DNA of 64,000 nucleotides from Undaria pinnatifida (GCA_012845835.1 JABAKD010000030.1:11804080-11868079); one strand, 5' to 3'. Positions 41,532 through 52,440 are shown, counted from the first letter of the stretch. Translations and numbers: made by a program. The notes: generated by a model not told the origin, from the sequence alone.

Positions 41532-42238
41532 CATGATTATCCCCTACCGGTTCTTGCGGCGGGCCTGCACCAGTCACCTCGCTCGTTGATTTCCCCGTTG
41601 AGTCCTTCGCTTGACGACGGTGACAGCTCGTCGCGGCGAGGTGAAACTCGCCCCTCCTCTTTCGCAGTTTCTACCATAGAACAAACAAGGGCTAGCACTT
41701 TCGTTCCTCGCCGATGGGCTGCTGGTTCTTTGTCCCTCCTCGCACGTTTGTCCAGTTGAGCTCGACGCGCGGACGGCAGACGCGCGCTGTTGAGGCAGAA
41801 CCCTTCGATCAAGTTTGTCGACAGCCGGACGGCAACCACGGCTACTATCATAGAGCAGCAGCGGTGTATCTTACCCGCTGCGATATGCACGCAGTGGCTG
41901 CTGCACAGCAGTGGTGCTTGGTGTGCAACAGCAAGGCATGCACATGCCAATTGAAATAGTATCATCTCATGGAAGAAGGCCCTTTTCCGAAACGCGTTCG
42001 TCCATATCTTTGGAGCGCTCCTTTGTCGCCTATATTTTTTTTCATAAAGACGTCAACGGACTGCGCGAACGCGCCGAAGCCACCAAACCCCTAAGATACG
42101 AAACCTCCAAGTCCGCAGTCGAAAACAGTTGAGCCGAAAAAGTAATATTTCGACTGTGTAAGAAAGCCAGCTTTGGGCTTCAGTCGAAAAAGGCCGTTCT
42201 CGACAAATCCGACAGTGTAATAAATGGCCTAAGGGCCC

Positions 42239-42246
42239 GTACTATC
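42239..42246. repeat. 8-bp target-site duplication, left copy
   Basis: GTACTATC abuts the left end of the element at 42247-43432; GTATTATC abuts its right end at 43433-43440. Seven of eight bases match. Confidence 0.7.
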
Positions 42247-43432
42247 CAGGAATTCTCACGGGTCGGGTTAAATCTCGCGGGTCGGGTCGGGTCGGGTCGG
42301 GACTCGACCCGACCCGTGATAATTTCGAGATGTCTTGACCCGACCCGACAAGCGAGAATTTCGAGACGTCTTGATCCCAGCCGACCCGACCCGACCCGCG
42401 AGATTTTGAAATCCTCCTGACCCGACCCGACCCGACCCGCCACAATCAATCCAGGTGACCCGCGAGATGCGGGTTTCATGCGGGTCAGGTCGACTTGACC
42501 CGCGACATTTCTCACGGGTCAAAGTCGAAAAGTCACGAGTCAAAGCATGTACACGTCGGTCGGTTGACTAGTCCTTGGTCCCTCGTACTTTTCCCAGGAT
42601 GTCGTGCTCTATGGTTTTTTCTGCCGGTATTGTTTGTAGCAGCATTTGTGGTGTGCGCGCGAAAAATGATCAAGAAACCGCAACCCACACGCATGGACAA
42701 TTAGCCACGCCCGTAGCGCTAGACCACCGGGTCGACCCGACGTGCCGACGAGCGAACTAGTTATCTATGCAGTCTCCGGCCCAGGCAAGCAGCCTAGATG
42801 TACTGGTATGACCGTATCATTACTACTGTTACGGCTTCAGCCGGCACGGGATTCGCGTCACACTGTCTGCCTTGGTACGAGTAGCTAGGGGTACTGACTG
42901 CCTGGTGATTGTTCTACGTGCTGTATGATGACATATGATCGGAGCATCGGCACAAGAGAGGTAGGAAGCGGTAAGCTTTGTATGATTCACGGATCCGCGG
43001 ATCGGACCCGCGGGGCGTCTGCACGGTAATGGCCCTCAGCTGTGTAAGTTTGAAAAAGGCGGATCCGCTGGCCAGATCCGCGGGTTTGACCCGCGGGTCA
43101 GTCGTAAACAACTCGCGAGTCATGATGACTTGACCCGCGAGTGACCCGTATATCGCGGGTCATGACCCGACCCGACCCGCAGGATTTTGAAAACCTCTTG
43201 ACCCGACCCGACCCGACCCGCGAGATTTTGAAACCTCTTGACCCGACCCGACCCGCGAAATTTTGAAGCCTATTGGCCCGACCCGACCCGACCCGCGAGA
43301 TTGTGAAACCTCTTGACCCGACTCGACCCGACCCGTGAAATTAGAAAGAGTTATGACCCGACCCGACCTGCGAGATTTTGAAACCCCCTTGACCCGACCC
43401 GCAGGTCGGGTCATGACCCGTGAAAAGCCCTG
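42247..43432. mobile_element. Non-autonomous hAT-like DNA transposon with ACCCG subterminal repeats, 1186 bp
   Basis: The left end CAGGAATTCTCACGGGTC is the imperfect inverted complement of the right end GACCCGTGAAAAGCCCTG. Both start with CAGG/CCTG as hAT ends often do. An 8-bp target duplication (GTAYTATC) brackets it, the length made by hAT transposases. Both subterminal regions (42260-42545 and 43120-43430) consist of (ACCCG)n/(CGGGT)n with about 30-bp units of the form GACCCGACCCG...GCGAGATTTTGAAACC. The middle (42560-43110) encodes nothing recognisable. It would depend on a transposase elsewhere. The BED-finger hAT relic at 1.8-3.9 kb is too decayed to be that source. Confidence 0.8.
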
Positions 43433-43440
43433 GTATTATC

Positions 43441-44640
43441 GAAGAGCATCAAGAATCGCAATTTCGATTTTCGTTTTTAGAATTCATTTTCATTTGCATC
43501 TGATTTTTGAAAAATGAATCACCGAGCAGGCTTTTCACAATTTTGACAAAATAACAACTTCAACAAAGAGTTAAAAAATATACCTATTTCGTCGAATTTC
43601 ATTGAAAAATAATTCAATTTGGGGAACGGTGCACCTACGATACTCATAGACGTAGCATGTTCTATGTAACCGAAGCCGGCCACGCGGATTGATGTCGTGT
43701 CGTCGGCTGATTGAGAGACCAGAAGCCACCATTGCGAAATGTAGGACCACAGGAGCAGCCGCAGGGCTACCTAGTCTGCTGCTCCTAAGGCCCTTAGCAC
43801 AGCTAGACCTCCTGCAACGCCTCGAAAACAATCGCGGCCGTCGCAAAGAACCCAGTTTTCGTCGCCCTGCACCTCGAAAGCAACATGTCCGACCACCACA
43901 TCACGACTACGCTCAAAAGTTCGACCGCTATGTCCCCGTCGCTGCTGCCCGTATGGGGCGACGGGGCTTCGCCAGCCCACCCAAGAGACGCAGCCCCCTA
44001 GCCACTGCCGGCAAAAACAATCTGCCGCTTACCGCGGCGCTCCGCGAAGGACGCGAGCCATTGCTCGCCTCGGTCGTTGCTCGTTGCCCACAGGCGTTCG
44101 TTGACCTTTGTTCCGTTTTATTTACATACTTCGAAGTATTCTGAAACTCACGGGGCTGCGGTGAGTTGTAGTATTTTTGCTTTGTTTGCTTTGTCGAGTT
44201 CAACGGGGGGGGCGCAAAACCGGATGCAACGACCATTGTTGTTGTCTTGCCTGATCATTATGTTCTTTTAGCCTTGTTTCTCTCTTTGTTCCCTATTTTC
44301 CCTCCACGCCGGCCTAATGCCGAGATCTTCTTCTTCGTGTCGTTTCGTCCGCGTGCAACAGTTAATTCTCTGCTTTTCAGCGCGTATGTTGTTCTTCTTG
44401 CAGCCTTTCCTTTTTGATTTTCTTGCATCACATTATTCAGAACCCCTGTCATTTCTTTGATTGTTTACTCCTTTCTTATTGGTATGGCCTGGCTTGTTTT
44501 GTTGTGCTCTCGTAATACTATCCGGTACGCTAGCATTTCACTTGTTTTACCTTGATTAATTGCGATTGTTTGGTTTACTCTGCCTCACAGCAGACAATAG
44601 TGTGTGGCCACAGATTTTTTATATCCTTAATAAGGACACA
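43441..44640. other. No recognised gene
   Basis: The longest frame (43689-44144, +, 151 codons) encodes an Arg/Pro/Ala-rich sequence with no motif I recognise. The rest is AT-rich and featureless. Confidence 0.4.
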
Positions 44641-45990
44641 CACCACCCAGTAATACGCGCGATCGGAGTATCACACACAGCTTGCAAAGGTGAGTCCCGA
44701 CGAAATCTTCGATCTCACAGCTGGTGGAGTGTAATGTTATTTTTATCAGCACGGACACCGGGTGCAATGATGTCATCGGGTAGAAAGAACGGTTTAAAAA
44801 CTCAAGAAGTCCTACACAAACACACACTACGCCGGTTCCACGAGAATAAGCAGAGTCGTATCGTATGTTTTCGGTATTTTTCATGAAAAAAATGATTTCC
44901 ACGCTAAAGACGGGGCGCATTCTGATTTCTGGCGTTTGGCTTAGTTCGTACATATACATATACCCCCTTTCTTTTTCCCGTTGCCTCTTGCTCAAACGCC
45001 CCACCTAACATCGAAATCAGCCAGAGTAATAAACACTTGTACGCAATTGATATCACGTCATTATCTTTCTAGCCATCCATGACGTAGCTATAATTCATCC
45101 CCCCGCCCCCCGCCCCCAACGCCCTCTCCTTCCCCACCACCCGTACGATCGCCTAGACGTAGCACCACGCGTATAGCAAGCTCCTACATATACGCGACCC
45201 TAACCTGTTAAAACCCTCCCCCCCCCCCCCCCCCCCCTTTTCCCCGCTCCCTCTTGCTCAAACGTCCCACCTAACATCGAAATCTCCTCATTATCTTTCT
45301 AGAGCCATCCATGCCGCTGCTCCAATTCACCCCCCCCCCCCTCCCCCCCCCAACGCCCCATCCTTCTCCACCACCCACACCATCGCCTAGACCTAGCACC
45401 ACGCGTATAGCAAACCCCTATATCTATGCGACCTAAAACTGTTAAAAACCCGTTTGCCCCCCCCCCCCGACCCACCCCCTCGAACACTCCGCCCTCTCCT
45501 CACTGGTTGTACGACTTACAGGATATACATGATAAACTGGTGCATTCCTTCCACAACCGTCATAGATTTATCCCCTTAAAGGATTCTATAGTTTCCACGC
45601 ACAGATTGAGTTGCCAGTCCCCCCCCCCCCGCTCCCTCTTGTTCAAACCCAGGCCCCCACGCCCTTGAAAAATCCGCCCTATCCTCACCGATTATACGAC
45701 TTACAGGATACACTTGATAAACTGATGCATATCCTTCCACAGCTGTCAGATTTGGTCCCTCTCAAAAACGGGTTGTATAGTTTCCGCGCACAGACTGACT
45801 AACATCACCCTGTTGGTCCTGATAGCAACACTGTAGTTCCAAGGAGAGTCGCCGACCTAAATCCTTCATGAGGACACACAACCCGTAATACGCGCGATCG
45901 GAGTATCACACACCGCTTGCAAAGATGAGTTTCGACAAAATATTCGATCTCACAGCTGGCGCGTATTTTTATTTGTATAACACAGTTGTT
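44640..45990. repeat. Composite tandem and duplicated repeats, C-rich
   Basis: Flanking copies at 44632-44760 and 45868-45990 share ACACACAACCC/CACCACCC, GTAATACGCGCGATCGGAGT, ATCACACAC and TCGATCTCACAGCTGG. Between them lie two copies of about 230 bp (45000-45235, 45236-45450: CGTCCCACCTAACATCGAA, CACCACGCGTATAGCAA, poly-C) and two of about 170 bp (45480-45615, 45650-45800: ACGACTTACAGGATA, GATAAACTG). The last pair encodes similar phrases (LYDLQD..DKL.H), but frames are short. Confidence 0.6.
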
Positions 45991-46294
45991 TAAGTGCGAG
46001 CACGCAGCAGCAGCAGCAGCAGGAGTCAAACCATGTCGCCCGGAGGCAGCACTTTCATCGCTCTTTGCCGACAGCAAAATTGCCTGAATTTGCCTTCACG
46101 GCCGCCAAAACACTAATTTTTGGTTCGTAATAACACTCGACTCTACATCCTTCACTGCGCACGCTTATCTTGCTTCTGGACATGTCTCCTGACATCATAG
46201 GCAGCATCTCGCCGGTATAACCGCTCGTCGCTCGTGACATGACACCAGCAATCTTTCTTTTCTTTTTTTTCAAGATCCTGGAGATTCGGGTATT

Positions 46295-46665
46295 AGGGCA
46301 GACGACAGAAAGCGGTATACCGCCACCATTCCGCGCCACCGTGCGGTACAGCAGAATACACCTAGGTTTTTGACCCCGAGCCGCGAAGCTGATTGGTCAA
46401 CTCAGCCTCGTACCGGTTTTTGACACCAACTCCTTGCGGTACATCGTACCGCGGCTTCTCAGCTCGGCCGTCACCGTTTCCTGACGCGACCCATAACGCT
46501 TTCTGTCGCAAAATACACCAGGCGGACCGACTTTGCCCCAGGCTCTTAGTGGCCCATAACCTTTCAATTTCCGACCGAATCTCAACCATGGGCACAACGT
46601 CATGTCGCATCCATAGAACGACGCGATTTCACACTCCTCCATATTTCGGATCCCTTCATAGCAAT
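46295..46665. repeat. Left arm of a 370-bp inverted repeat
   Basis: It matches the reverse complement of 47510-47885 over the whole arm (CAGAAAGCGGTATACCGCCA, TTTTTGACCCCGA, GCTTCTCAGCTCGGCCGTCA, CCATGGGCACAACGTCATG). The spacer is about 845 bp. Both arms keep a conserved frame reading outwards (RQETVTAELRSRGTM), so the arms may derive from a gene or transposon end. Confidence 0.75.
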
Positions 46666-46754
46666 CATTGCAACACCCCTTCCACACACAGCACGAACCG
46701 CTGCTCAACCATACATAGTTTGCACCATACGTAGCTCGCACACCCCACGTACAC

Positions 46755-46910
46755 GTATTATAGTAGTTGTAGTTGTAGTTATAGTTGTAGTTGTAGTTGT
46801 AGTTGTAGTTATAGTTGTAGTTGTAGCTGTAGTTGTAGTTGTTGTTGTTGTTGTTCTCACATTAACTCGCATTAGCAAGTCCGTGGTCACAGGACAGGCT
46901 CCAGTATTGG
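46755..46910 (-). mobile_element. Very short LINE 3'-end insertion with (CAACTA)n tail
   Basis: A TAGTTG/GTTGTT tract (46755-46857 on +) leads into CTCACATTAACTCGCATTAG and CCGTGGTCACAGGACAGG, the 3' terminus of the LINE family at 36974-41010. Only about 55 bp of body follow. It sits between the arms of the inverted repeat. Confidence 0.7.
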
Positions 46911-47509
46911 GTTGGGAATGTATGGATGGCGGGGAAAAGGCTGGGGCAAAGGGGCAAAAAGAGGGAGTGACAGTCCCGCTACTCGCGCACAACCCTGTTG
47001 GCCCACACATACACCCGATGACGTCCGCCGTCTGCCTTGCGACTTCGCACACCGCATTATGTTGAAATCCACACAAGGGGAAGACGCCACCACTTAAACT
47101 TGGTAGTCAAGAACTTGGGCACCCTTGAGATGCCCGGAAAATAACCTATAATACACTACCCACTCCTAAAACCTATTAAACATAAAAGGAGTTCTTGAGT
47201 GGTGGCGCCATCTGTGTGGTCGTACACGGCTGGTTATTACGTACGAAACAACGGCTTTCGACTATTGAAATGTGGACCTTGAAAATATCGGGGGTATATT
47301 ACATGTAGTCTTGTACATCGCCTTCTACATGTCGTCTTGTAGCCATGCAGTCAGTCTACCGACACAGACATGGTTGGGTGGGTTTGTTTTAGCGAAAGGC
47401 ACAGGACGTATGGATGCATGCTCCGGCTTAGAAGCGTTTTGCCGAGGCGAGGAAGATGGGTTGTTGAGTGTAAAAAAAGTGAGATTCGTTGGGGGTACGT
47501 ATATCCATA

Positions 47510-47885
47510 TCTCTGAAGGAATCCGAAATATGACGGAATGTGAAAGCAAGTCGTTATATGGACGCTACAAGACGTTGTGCCCATGATGGCTGAGATTCGG
47601 TCGGAAATTGATAGGCTTTGGGCCGCGAAGAGCCTGGGGCAAAGTCGGTCCGGATGGTGTGTTTTGCGACAGAAGCGTTATGGGCCGCGTCAGGAAACGG
47701 TGACGGCCGAGCTGAGAAGCCGTGGTACGATGCACCGCAAGGACTTGGTGTCAAAAACCGGTACGAGGCTGAGTTGACCAATCAGCGTCGCGGATCGGGG
47801 TCAAAAACCTAGGTGTATTCTGCTGTACCACACGGTGGCGCGGAATGGTGGCGGTATACCGCTTTCTGTCATCTGCTCCAAAAAA
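47510..47885. repeat. Right arm of the 370-bp inverted repeat
   Basis: Inverted partner of 46295-46665. The open frames at 47577-47777 and 47618-47812 correspond to - strand frames in the left arm. No family is recognised. Confidence 0.75.
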
Positions 47886-48377
47886 AGCTCAAGCTCCATA
47901 CGCTTTCGTTTGTGTACCAGTGTTTGCCCATCTGCAAAACGCAGACTAGGTACAAGCTGGGCCGGCCAAGAAACCCATAATCCGTCAGTCGGGCATATCT
48001 TTTGAACGACAGTGACCCACTGCAAACTGAGCATATCCTCGTAATCAGCTAGATACGGTGGTCATTTTAAGCCCTCCAGCTTAAGAATCTGCCAAGTTGG
48101 CGCCGAAAAAAGTGGTTGCTACTCACGACTCCTAGTTTGAGCATTTGTCATGATTTTTTTGTGTTGATTTTTCTAAAATTGCTCGAAATACAACGTGGAT
48201 GGAATTGGGTCAATTTTTCTGGGCATGTACATCTTGGGACGAGGAGTAGGGACATATGCGTTTCATTTCATGGGTCACTTTCGTTCGAAAGTTATGGATG
48301 AATCCCTGAAATATATGTAAATTTGTATGCAGAGACCCTTTCGTGGAAACTCGGCCATGCACCTCTCAATTTTGGAA

Positions 48378-48598
48378 GTTAGGACCTGAAATTTTGACAT
48401 GTGATTTGGACCAAGCTCACCAAAACAGTACATGGCGAACTCGAAAAAAAAAAAAAATGGCCTACATATGGCCGGCCAAAAGTTTTCCAAAATCATGAAA
48501 TAGATGAAAAGCCAACGTTTTTTTTTTTTTTTTGAGTTCGTCAAGAACTGCTTTGGTGAGCTTGGTTCAAATCACGTGTCAAAATTTCAGGTCCGAAC
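48378..48598. repeat. Foldback element, arms about 80 bp
   Basis: The left arm (48378-48456: AGGACCTGAAATTTTGACAT, CCAAGCTCACCAAA, CGAACTCG, then A13) pairs with the right arm (48516-48598: T18, GAGTTCG, TTTGGTGAGCTTGG, TGTCAAAATTTCAGGTCC). The loop is about 60 bases and includes TGGCCGGCCA. A transcript would form a long hairpin. Confidence 0.75.
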
Positions 48599-48819
48599 TC
48601 GAAAAAATGAGCGCAGCACAGCGATATTGGCCTGCTTTGAGCGTCTTGGCCGGCCCAGCTTGTATTAACCTCGCCCCTTCGAAATTTAGTCAACACCGTG
48701 GACTTGCCGGCCTTCTCCGGCCGAACCCTACAAGGTTTGGCCAAGAAGGTGAGATAGCCACCCAGGAATCGACAGCTCTTTTTGCTCTTCGACCTGGGTA
48801 GTGCAGGATTTGCCTGCGC

Positions 48820-49060
48820 CTGTTGTTGTTTGTTGTCTCACACTAACTCTCGTCAAAAATCTAGTCTATGGTCACACAAGGGTGCTGGAGCCCTAGGAAG
48901 ATCCGAAGAATCAGATGAGATCAAAATCCGTCCGGAAAATACTACGCTTTCCCCGCCTAAAAACGAACGATGCGAAGAAGGCGCACAAGTGAAAAGGTGC
49001 AATGTGCAAGCTGAACTCACATGGCCGCGGGTATCCACTCAACTACAGCATAGAGTTCCC
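48820..49060 (-). mobile_element. SINE-like repeat sharing the LINE 3' end, copy 1
   Basis: The + strand begins TTGTTGTTTGTTGTCTCACA, then CTCGTCAAAAATCTAG and TATGGTCACACAAGGGTGCT, continuing to CGCACAAGTGAAAAGG. The (AAC)n-tailed terminus resembles that of the LINE, while the body differs. The same body occurs at 49950-50055 plus 57334-57440. Near its other end the - strand has A-box-like TAGTTGAGTGG and B-box-like GAGTTCAGC, but they are unusually close, so a tRNA origin is only possible. Confidence 0.5.
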
Positions 49061-49184
49061 CCGTTCCCACAACTAACCAACTCGCGGCTACAAACTACAG
49101 CGGTTGGGCTGCCTGCACCGTGCGAACCGCACGGTAATCGTGAGCACAGACGAACGCGCCTGCTGTCTGGAGTGCTGTCAGAGT

Positions 49185-49400
49185 GACGACCCGCGGGCAT
49201 GCAGTGAAACAAGAGCAATCGAACCAAAAACCACAAGATACAAAATATCAATGATCGCCCCGCCTTCCCGAGTTATTTGACAAGTTGCAGCGCAGCTACT
49301 ACGCCCGTGCCTGGAAATTGAAAATTGAAGGGGTCGTTCCCCATGAAGGGTGTGCACCTCTTGTACAAACTCTACAAAAATCAGCGACGTACGTAACATG
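49185..49400. repeat. Dispersed repeat of about 205 bp, copy 2
   Basis: Partner of 41325-41531 in the same orientation; both end at GACGTA...GTAACATG. Diverged by small indels. Confidence 0.65.
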
Positions 49401-49949
49401 TTGTACTACTGCCTCGTAAATAAACCCTTGAAAAAAAACCATTCGCTGCTCTCGTGATGATGGTGTGCGTGCGGGTCGTGGGTCTCCGTGTACCATCCTC
49501 CTGCTGTGATTCTCCATGGCCGACTCATCGCCTTAGCTCACTCGGCCCGCTCCTTCGCACTTGCTCTCGTTGACACTCAATTCCAATCGGTTCCCCTTCT
49601 CCCCCGTCCCAAAAAAACAAAACGCTCCGCGCAGCTTGCGGTCTCAAAAACAAAACTTTTCGTTTAGGGAGAGTTCAATCCGTCTCTTCCCCGCCCGTCG
49701 ACGGCCAGTCGCCCTCCTCCGTCGTCGTCGAATCCAGCCTCCTGCCGGCGCAGTTCCCTCCACGCAAACCGAGACTGCGCCCCGTGGTGGCGCCTGCCTC
49801 CGCGCACGAGCATCCCGATTAAGCATGGCTGCTCCGCCGCTGCTGCCTAACAAGACGCGCGAATCGTAGGTGACCATGCCTAACGCACCACGTACGACCC
49901 AACTCTCCCGCCACGCCTAAGCCTCGCGGCCACACGCAGCAGCAAGAAG
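49400..49949. other. No recognised gene
   Basis: A frame at 49561-49869 (102 codons, Arg/Pro-rich) has no motif. Nothing else is seen. Confidence 0.4.
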
Positions 49950-50055
49950 GTTTGTTGTTGTTGTTGTTCTCACATTAACTCTTGTCAAAAATCTAGAGTC
50001 CGTGGTCACACAAAGGTGCTGGAGCCGTAGGAAGATCCGAAAAAACAAAATGAAG
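49950..50055 (-). mobile_element. SINE-like repeat copy 2, left part (interrupted by the retroelement)
   Basis: (GTT)n, TCTCACATTAACTCTTGTC, AAAAATCTAGAG, GTGGTCACACAAAGGTGCTG and GGAAGATCCGAAAAAAC match copy 1 at 48826-48910. The remaining part resumes at 57334 after the 7.3-kb retroelement. Confidence 0.65.
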
Positions 50056-50342
50056 ATGTAGCTTTACGCAGGAATGCAGAGTTTGTGGAGGCGTGGTTGG
50101 GATTCGAATAACGGGAGTAGGGCAACGGCCAAACTAGAATACAAATTCGAATTAGGCCGACGTTGTTGTGTCTGCCCCGGACTCGCCCAAGTGGCAGACG
50201 AGATCGGGGCTCCCACACGAGTGGCGGAGCAGGAATACAGAGAGAGGGAGAGTTGACCCTCCAGTGGCTGCGAGGCTGGGGACGGAGTATATTGGTTACA
50301 GCAGCGCAGCAGATCAGGACAGCGCGTCAACTTGATTTGATC
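50056..50342 (+). repeat. Split direct repeat A1
   Basis: Starts ATGTAGCTTTACGCAGG and ends near CAACTTGATTTGATC. It matches A2 (56710-56998) with only a few substitutions and a 2-base length difference in a GA run. Confidence 0.85.
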
Positions 50343-50444
50343 GACTTGGACTTCGTCAACTTCACCCTCGTTTGTCCCTCCCTCGTTTGAGCCTTCGTTT
50401 GGAAGCCTTCGTTCGGGAGCTGTCCTCACAACCCCGCGCTTGCG

Positions 50445-51987
50445 ATGGCTGACGCCAACCAGACGGACGGGGCTTCCGGGGGGGGCTCGGCGGACACGAG
50501 CTTTACTTCCGACACACAGGCTGGCAGCCCCAGCGACGGCGGGATACCTGCCCCTCAGGGGGCTACGCACTCGGCCCCGGCCGTCCCTGCAGCAGCGCCG
50601 CGCCCTACGTCCACCGCCCTGCTCCGGCAAATGGCAGAGGCTACACAGGCCATCGCGGCCAGCACGGCGAACATCGTTGCCCGCGTGGCTGCGCTCGAGC
50701 AAGCCCAGCAAGGCCAGGGCCAGCAGCAGCAGGCAGGCCAGCCACAGATCCCGATAGGGCCCCTACCCGCCCCCCCCCCCCCTGGCGGCGGCCCAGCCCC
50801 TCTCTTGGCCCCCGGGGGTTCTGGGTGCCCAGCCACTCCAGGGGTTGCCCGAGCAAACCCAGCTGGCAGCGGCCACGGCCGCGATCAAGGCCAACGCTCG
50901 GCTCGCGGCCGAGGTGTGGCACTTGATGGCGGGCACGAAGTATTTTATTGCCCGCGGGAGTTTCAGCGTCGCCGAGCCGCTCACCCCAGACATCTTGGGT
51001 TTTATCCTGAAGGAGGTAGCGAGCGTCAGCCCAGCCTCTACAAAACAGCTCCAGCACTTGGCGGAACTCGCTGTACAAGATTTTTTCCCATCGGCCCCAG
51101 TGGGGGAAACTCCCGTCGCCATGCCGGCTGACGTGCACTTCCGCACTTTCCTCGCCGCCTTCGGGGCCGTGCTGAGCATGGGGAGCGCACCGGCTATATG
51201 CAAGACTCGCGTTACCTTGCTCAAGCAGGAGCTGGACGCGGTACTGACGCAGTTACAGGCCTACTTGCAGTACCACTACTTGGCTATACATCCGTGCCCT
51301 ACCCAGATTCGCGCGGCCCTCCTGCCAGCCATCAATGCGGGGCTCGACGTATACATGCACGAGCTCGCCAAGCAAGCCGGCGCCCTGTGGAACGAACACC
51401 CCCACATGCCCCCACCCGCCGGCTCCGGGCCCCCCGCGGCCCACCCAAGTTTTACGAGGCTCAAAGCCTTGCTGGTGGAGGGCTCCGCGGACAGCCTCGC
51501 GGAGCGCGCGCAGCACTGGAAATCCGCAGCGACGAAGACGGCCGGCGCAGGGGCCGGCAAACGCAAGGCCGCAGAGAAGCCAGGGGGGTCCAAGGCCAAA
51601 TTCGGACAAGGGCGGACGACCCCCACGGAGGGCAACCGCGCCTTCAAAGCTCGCTTGGTGGAATGAAAGACCCCGTCGGGCGTGTGCGAGTACGCCTGGC
51701 GCGGCGACACCTGCCCCCGGTCCGCCTGCAGGTACGCCCACGACCAGGTGGCCCCTGCGGTCGGCCAGGCGGCCCAGGCTCCCCCGCCGGCCACACCCTC
51801 ACCGCCCCCGTCGCTGCCCCAGCGCCAGCAGCAGGCGACCACCGCCGGGGGCGGCGCGGCAGCCACGGGCGGGAGCACGCCGTCTACGTCCCTCGTCCGT
51901 TTCAGCCGGAGCCACGCAGCCGCCAGCCGGGGCGGAGCTTCCGCGGGCGTCGGGGCAGGTCGGGGCAGCGGCGGCATCAGAAACTGA
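50445..51987 (+). pseudogene. Gag-like region of the tyrosine-recombinase retroelement, with a CCCH zinc finger (fossil)
   Basis: A Gly/Ala/Gln-rich N-terminal part (MADANQTDGASGGGS at 50445) is followed by a helical central part (QLAAATAAIKANARLAAEVW, 50850 onward; HFRTFLAAFGAVLSMG) and a basic tail. A CCCH-type finger CEYAWRGDTCPRSACRYAH follows at about 51680-51740. The finger points to RNA binding. Several frames are involved, so it is not one intact gene. Confidence 0.65.
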
Positions 51988-52229
51988 CAATGCGGGCTCT
52001 GCCGCCAGGCAGGGCCGACCACGGGGAGGGAGGGAGCAGGCGCGGCCGACCAGGGCTTCGCCGACCTCACGAGGTCCGTTGGACTTCACAGGGCTCCTAC
52101 TCCGGGATCGGTTTCGCCGGACCTGTTTCACGGTGAGTCAGTTCCCCGCAGGATCCGCAGCAGTTGACAGTCGGTCGCAGGCACCGAGCAGCAGAGAGGG
52201 CGGTCGACGCAGAATAACCGGCCGACACA

Positions 52230-52440
52230 CACAGGCACAGATAGATGGGTAGACAGTATACAGCCCTCATATACCAGACAGCAGCACAGACAGACATGCA
52301 GCCACATGGATAGGCATACAGACAGACATACTTAGAGACAGAGGGACCACTCGTCCGACGAAAATTACAGACAGACGGAAGACAGGTCGACAGACACAGA
52401 CAGACAGACAGAAACGAAACGAAACGAAACGGACCAACGG
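52230..52440. repeat. CAGA-type simple repeats inside the retroelement
   Basis: ACAGACAGACA, ACACACAGGCACAGATAG and GAAACGAAACGAAACG runs lie between the gag-like and reverse transcriptase regions, probably non-coding. Confidence 0.6.

Noticed and set aside
46883-47097. Small Gly/Lys-rich ORFs downstream of the LINE end
   Set aside because: They are short, overlapping and without motif, and lie in the spacer of an inverted repeat.
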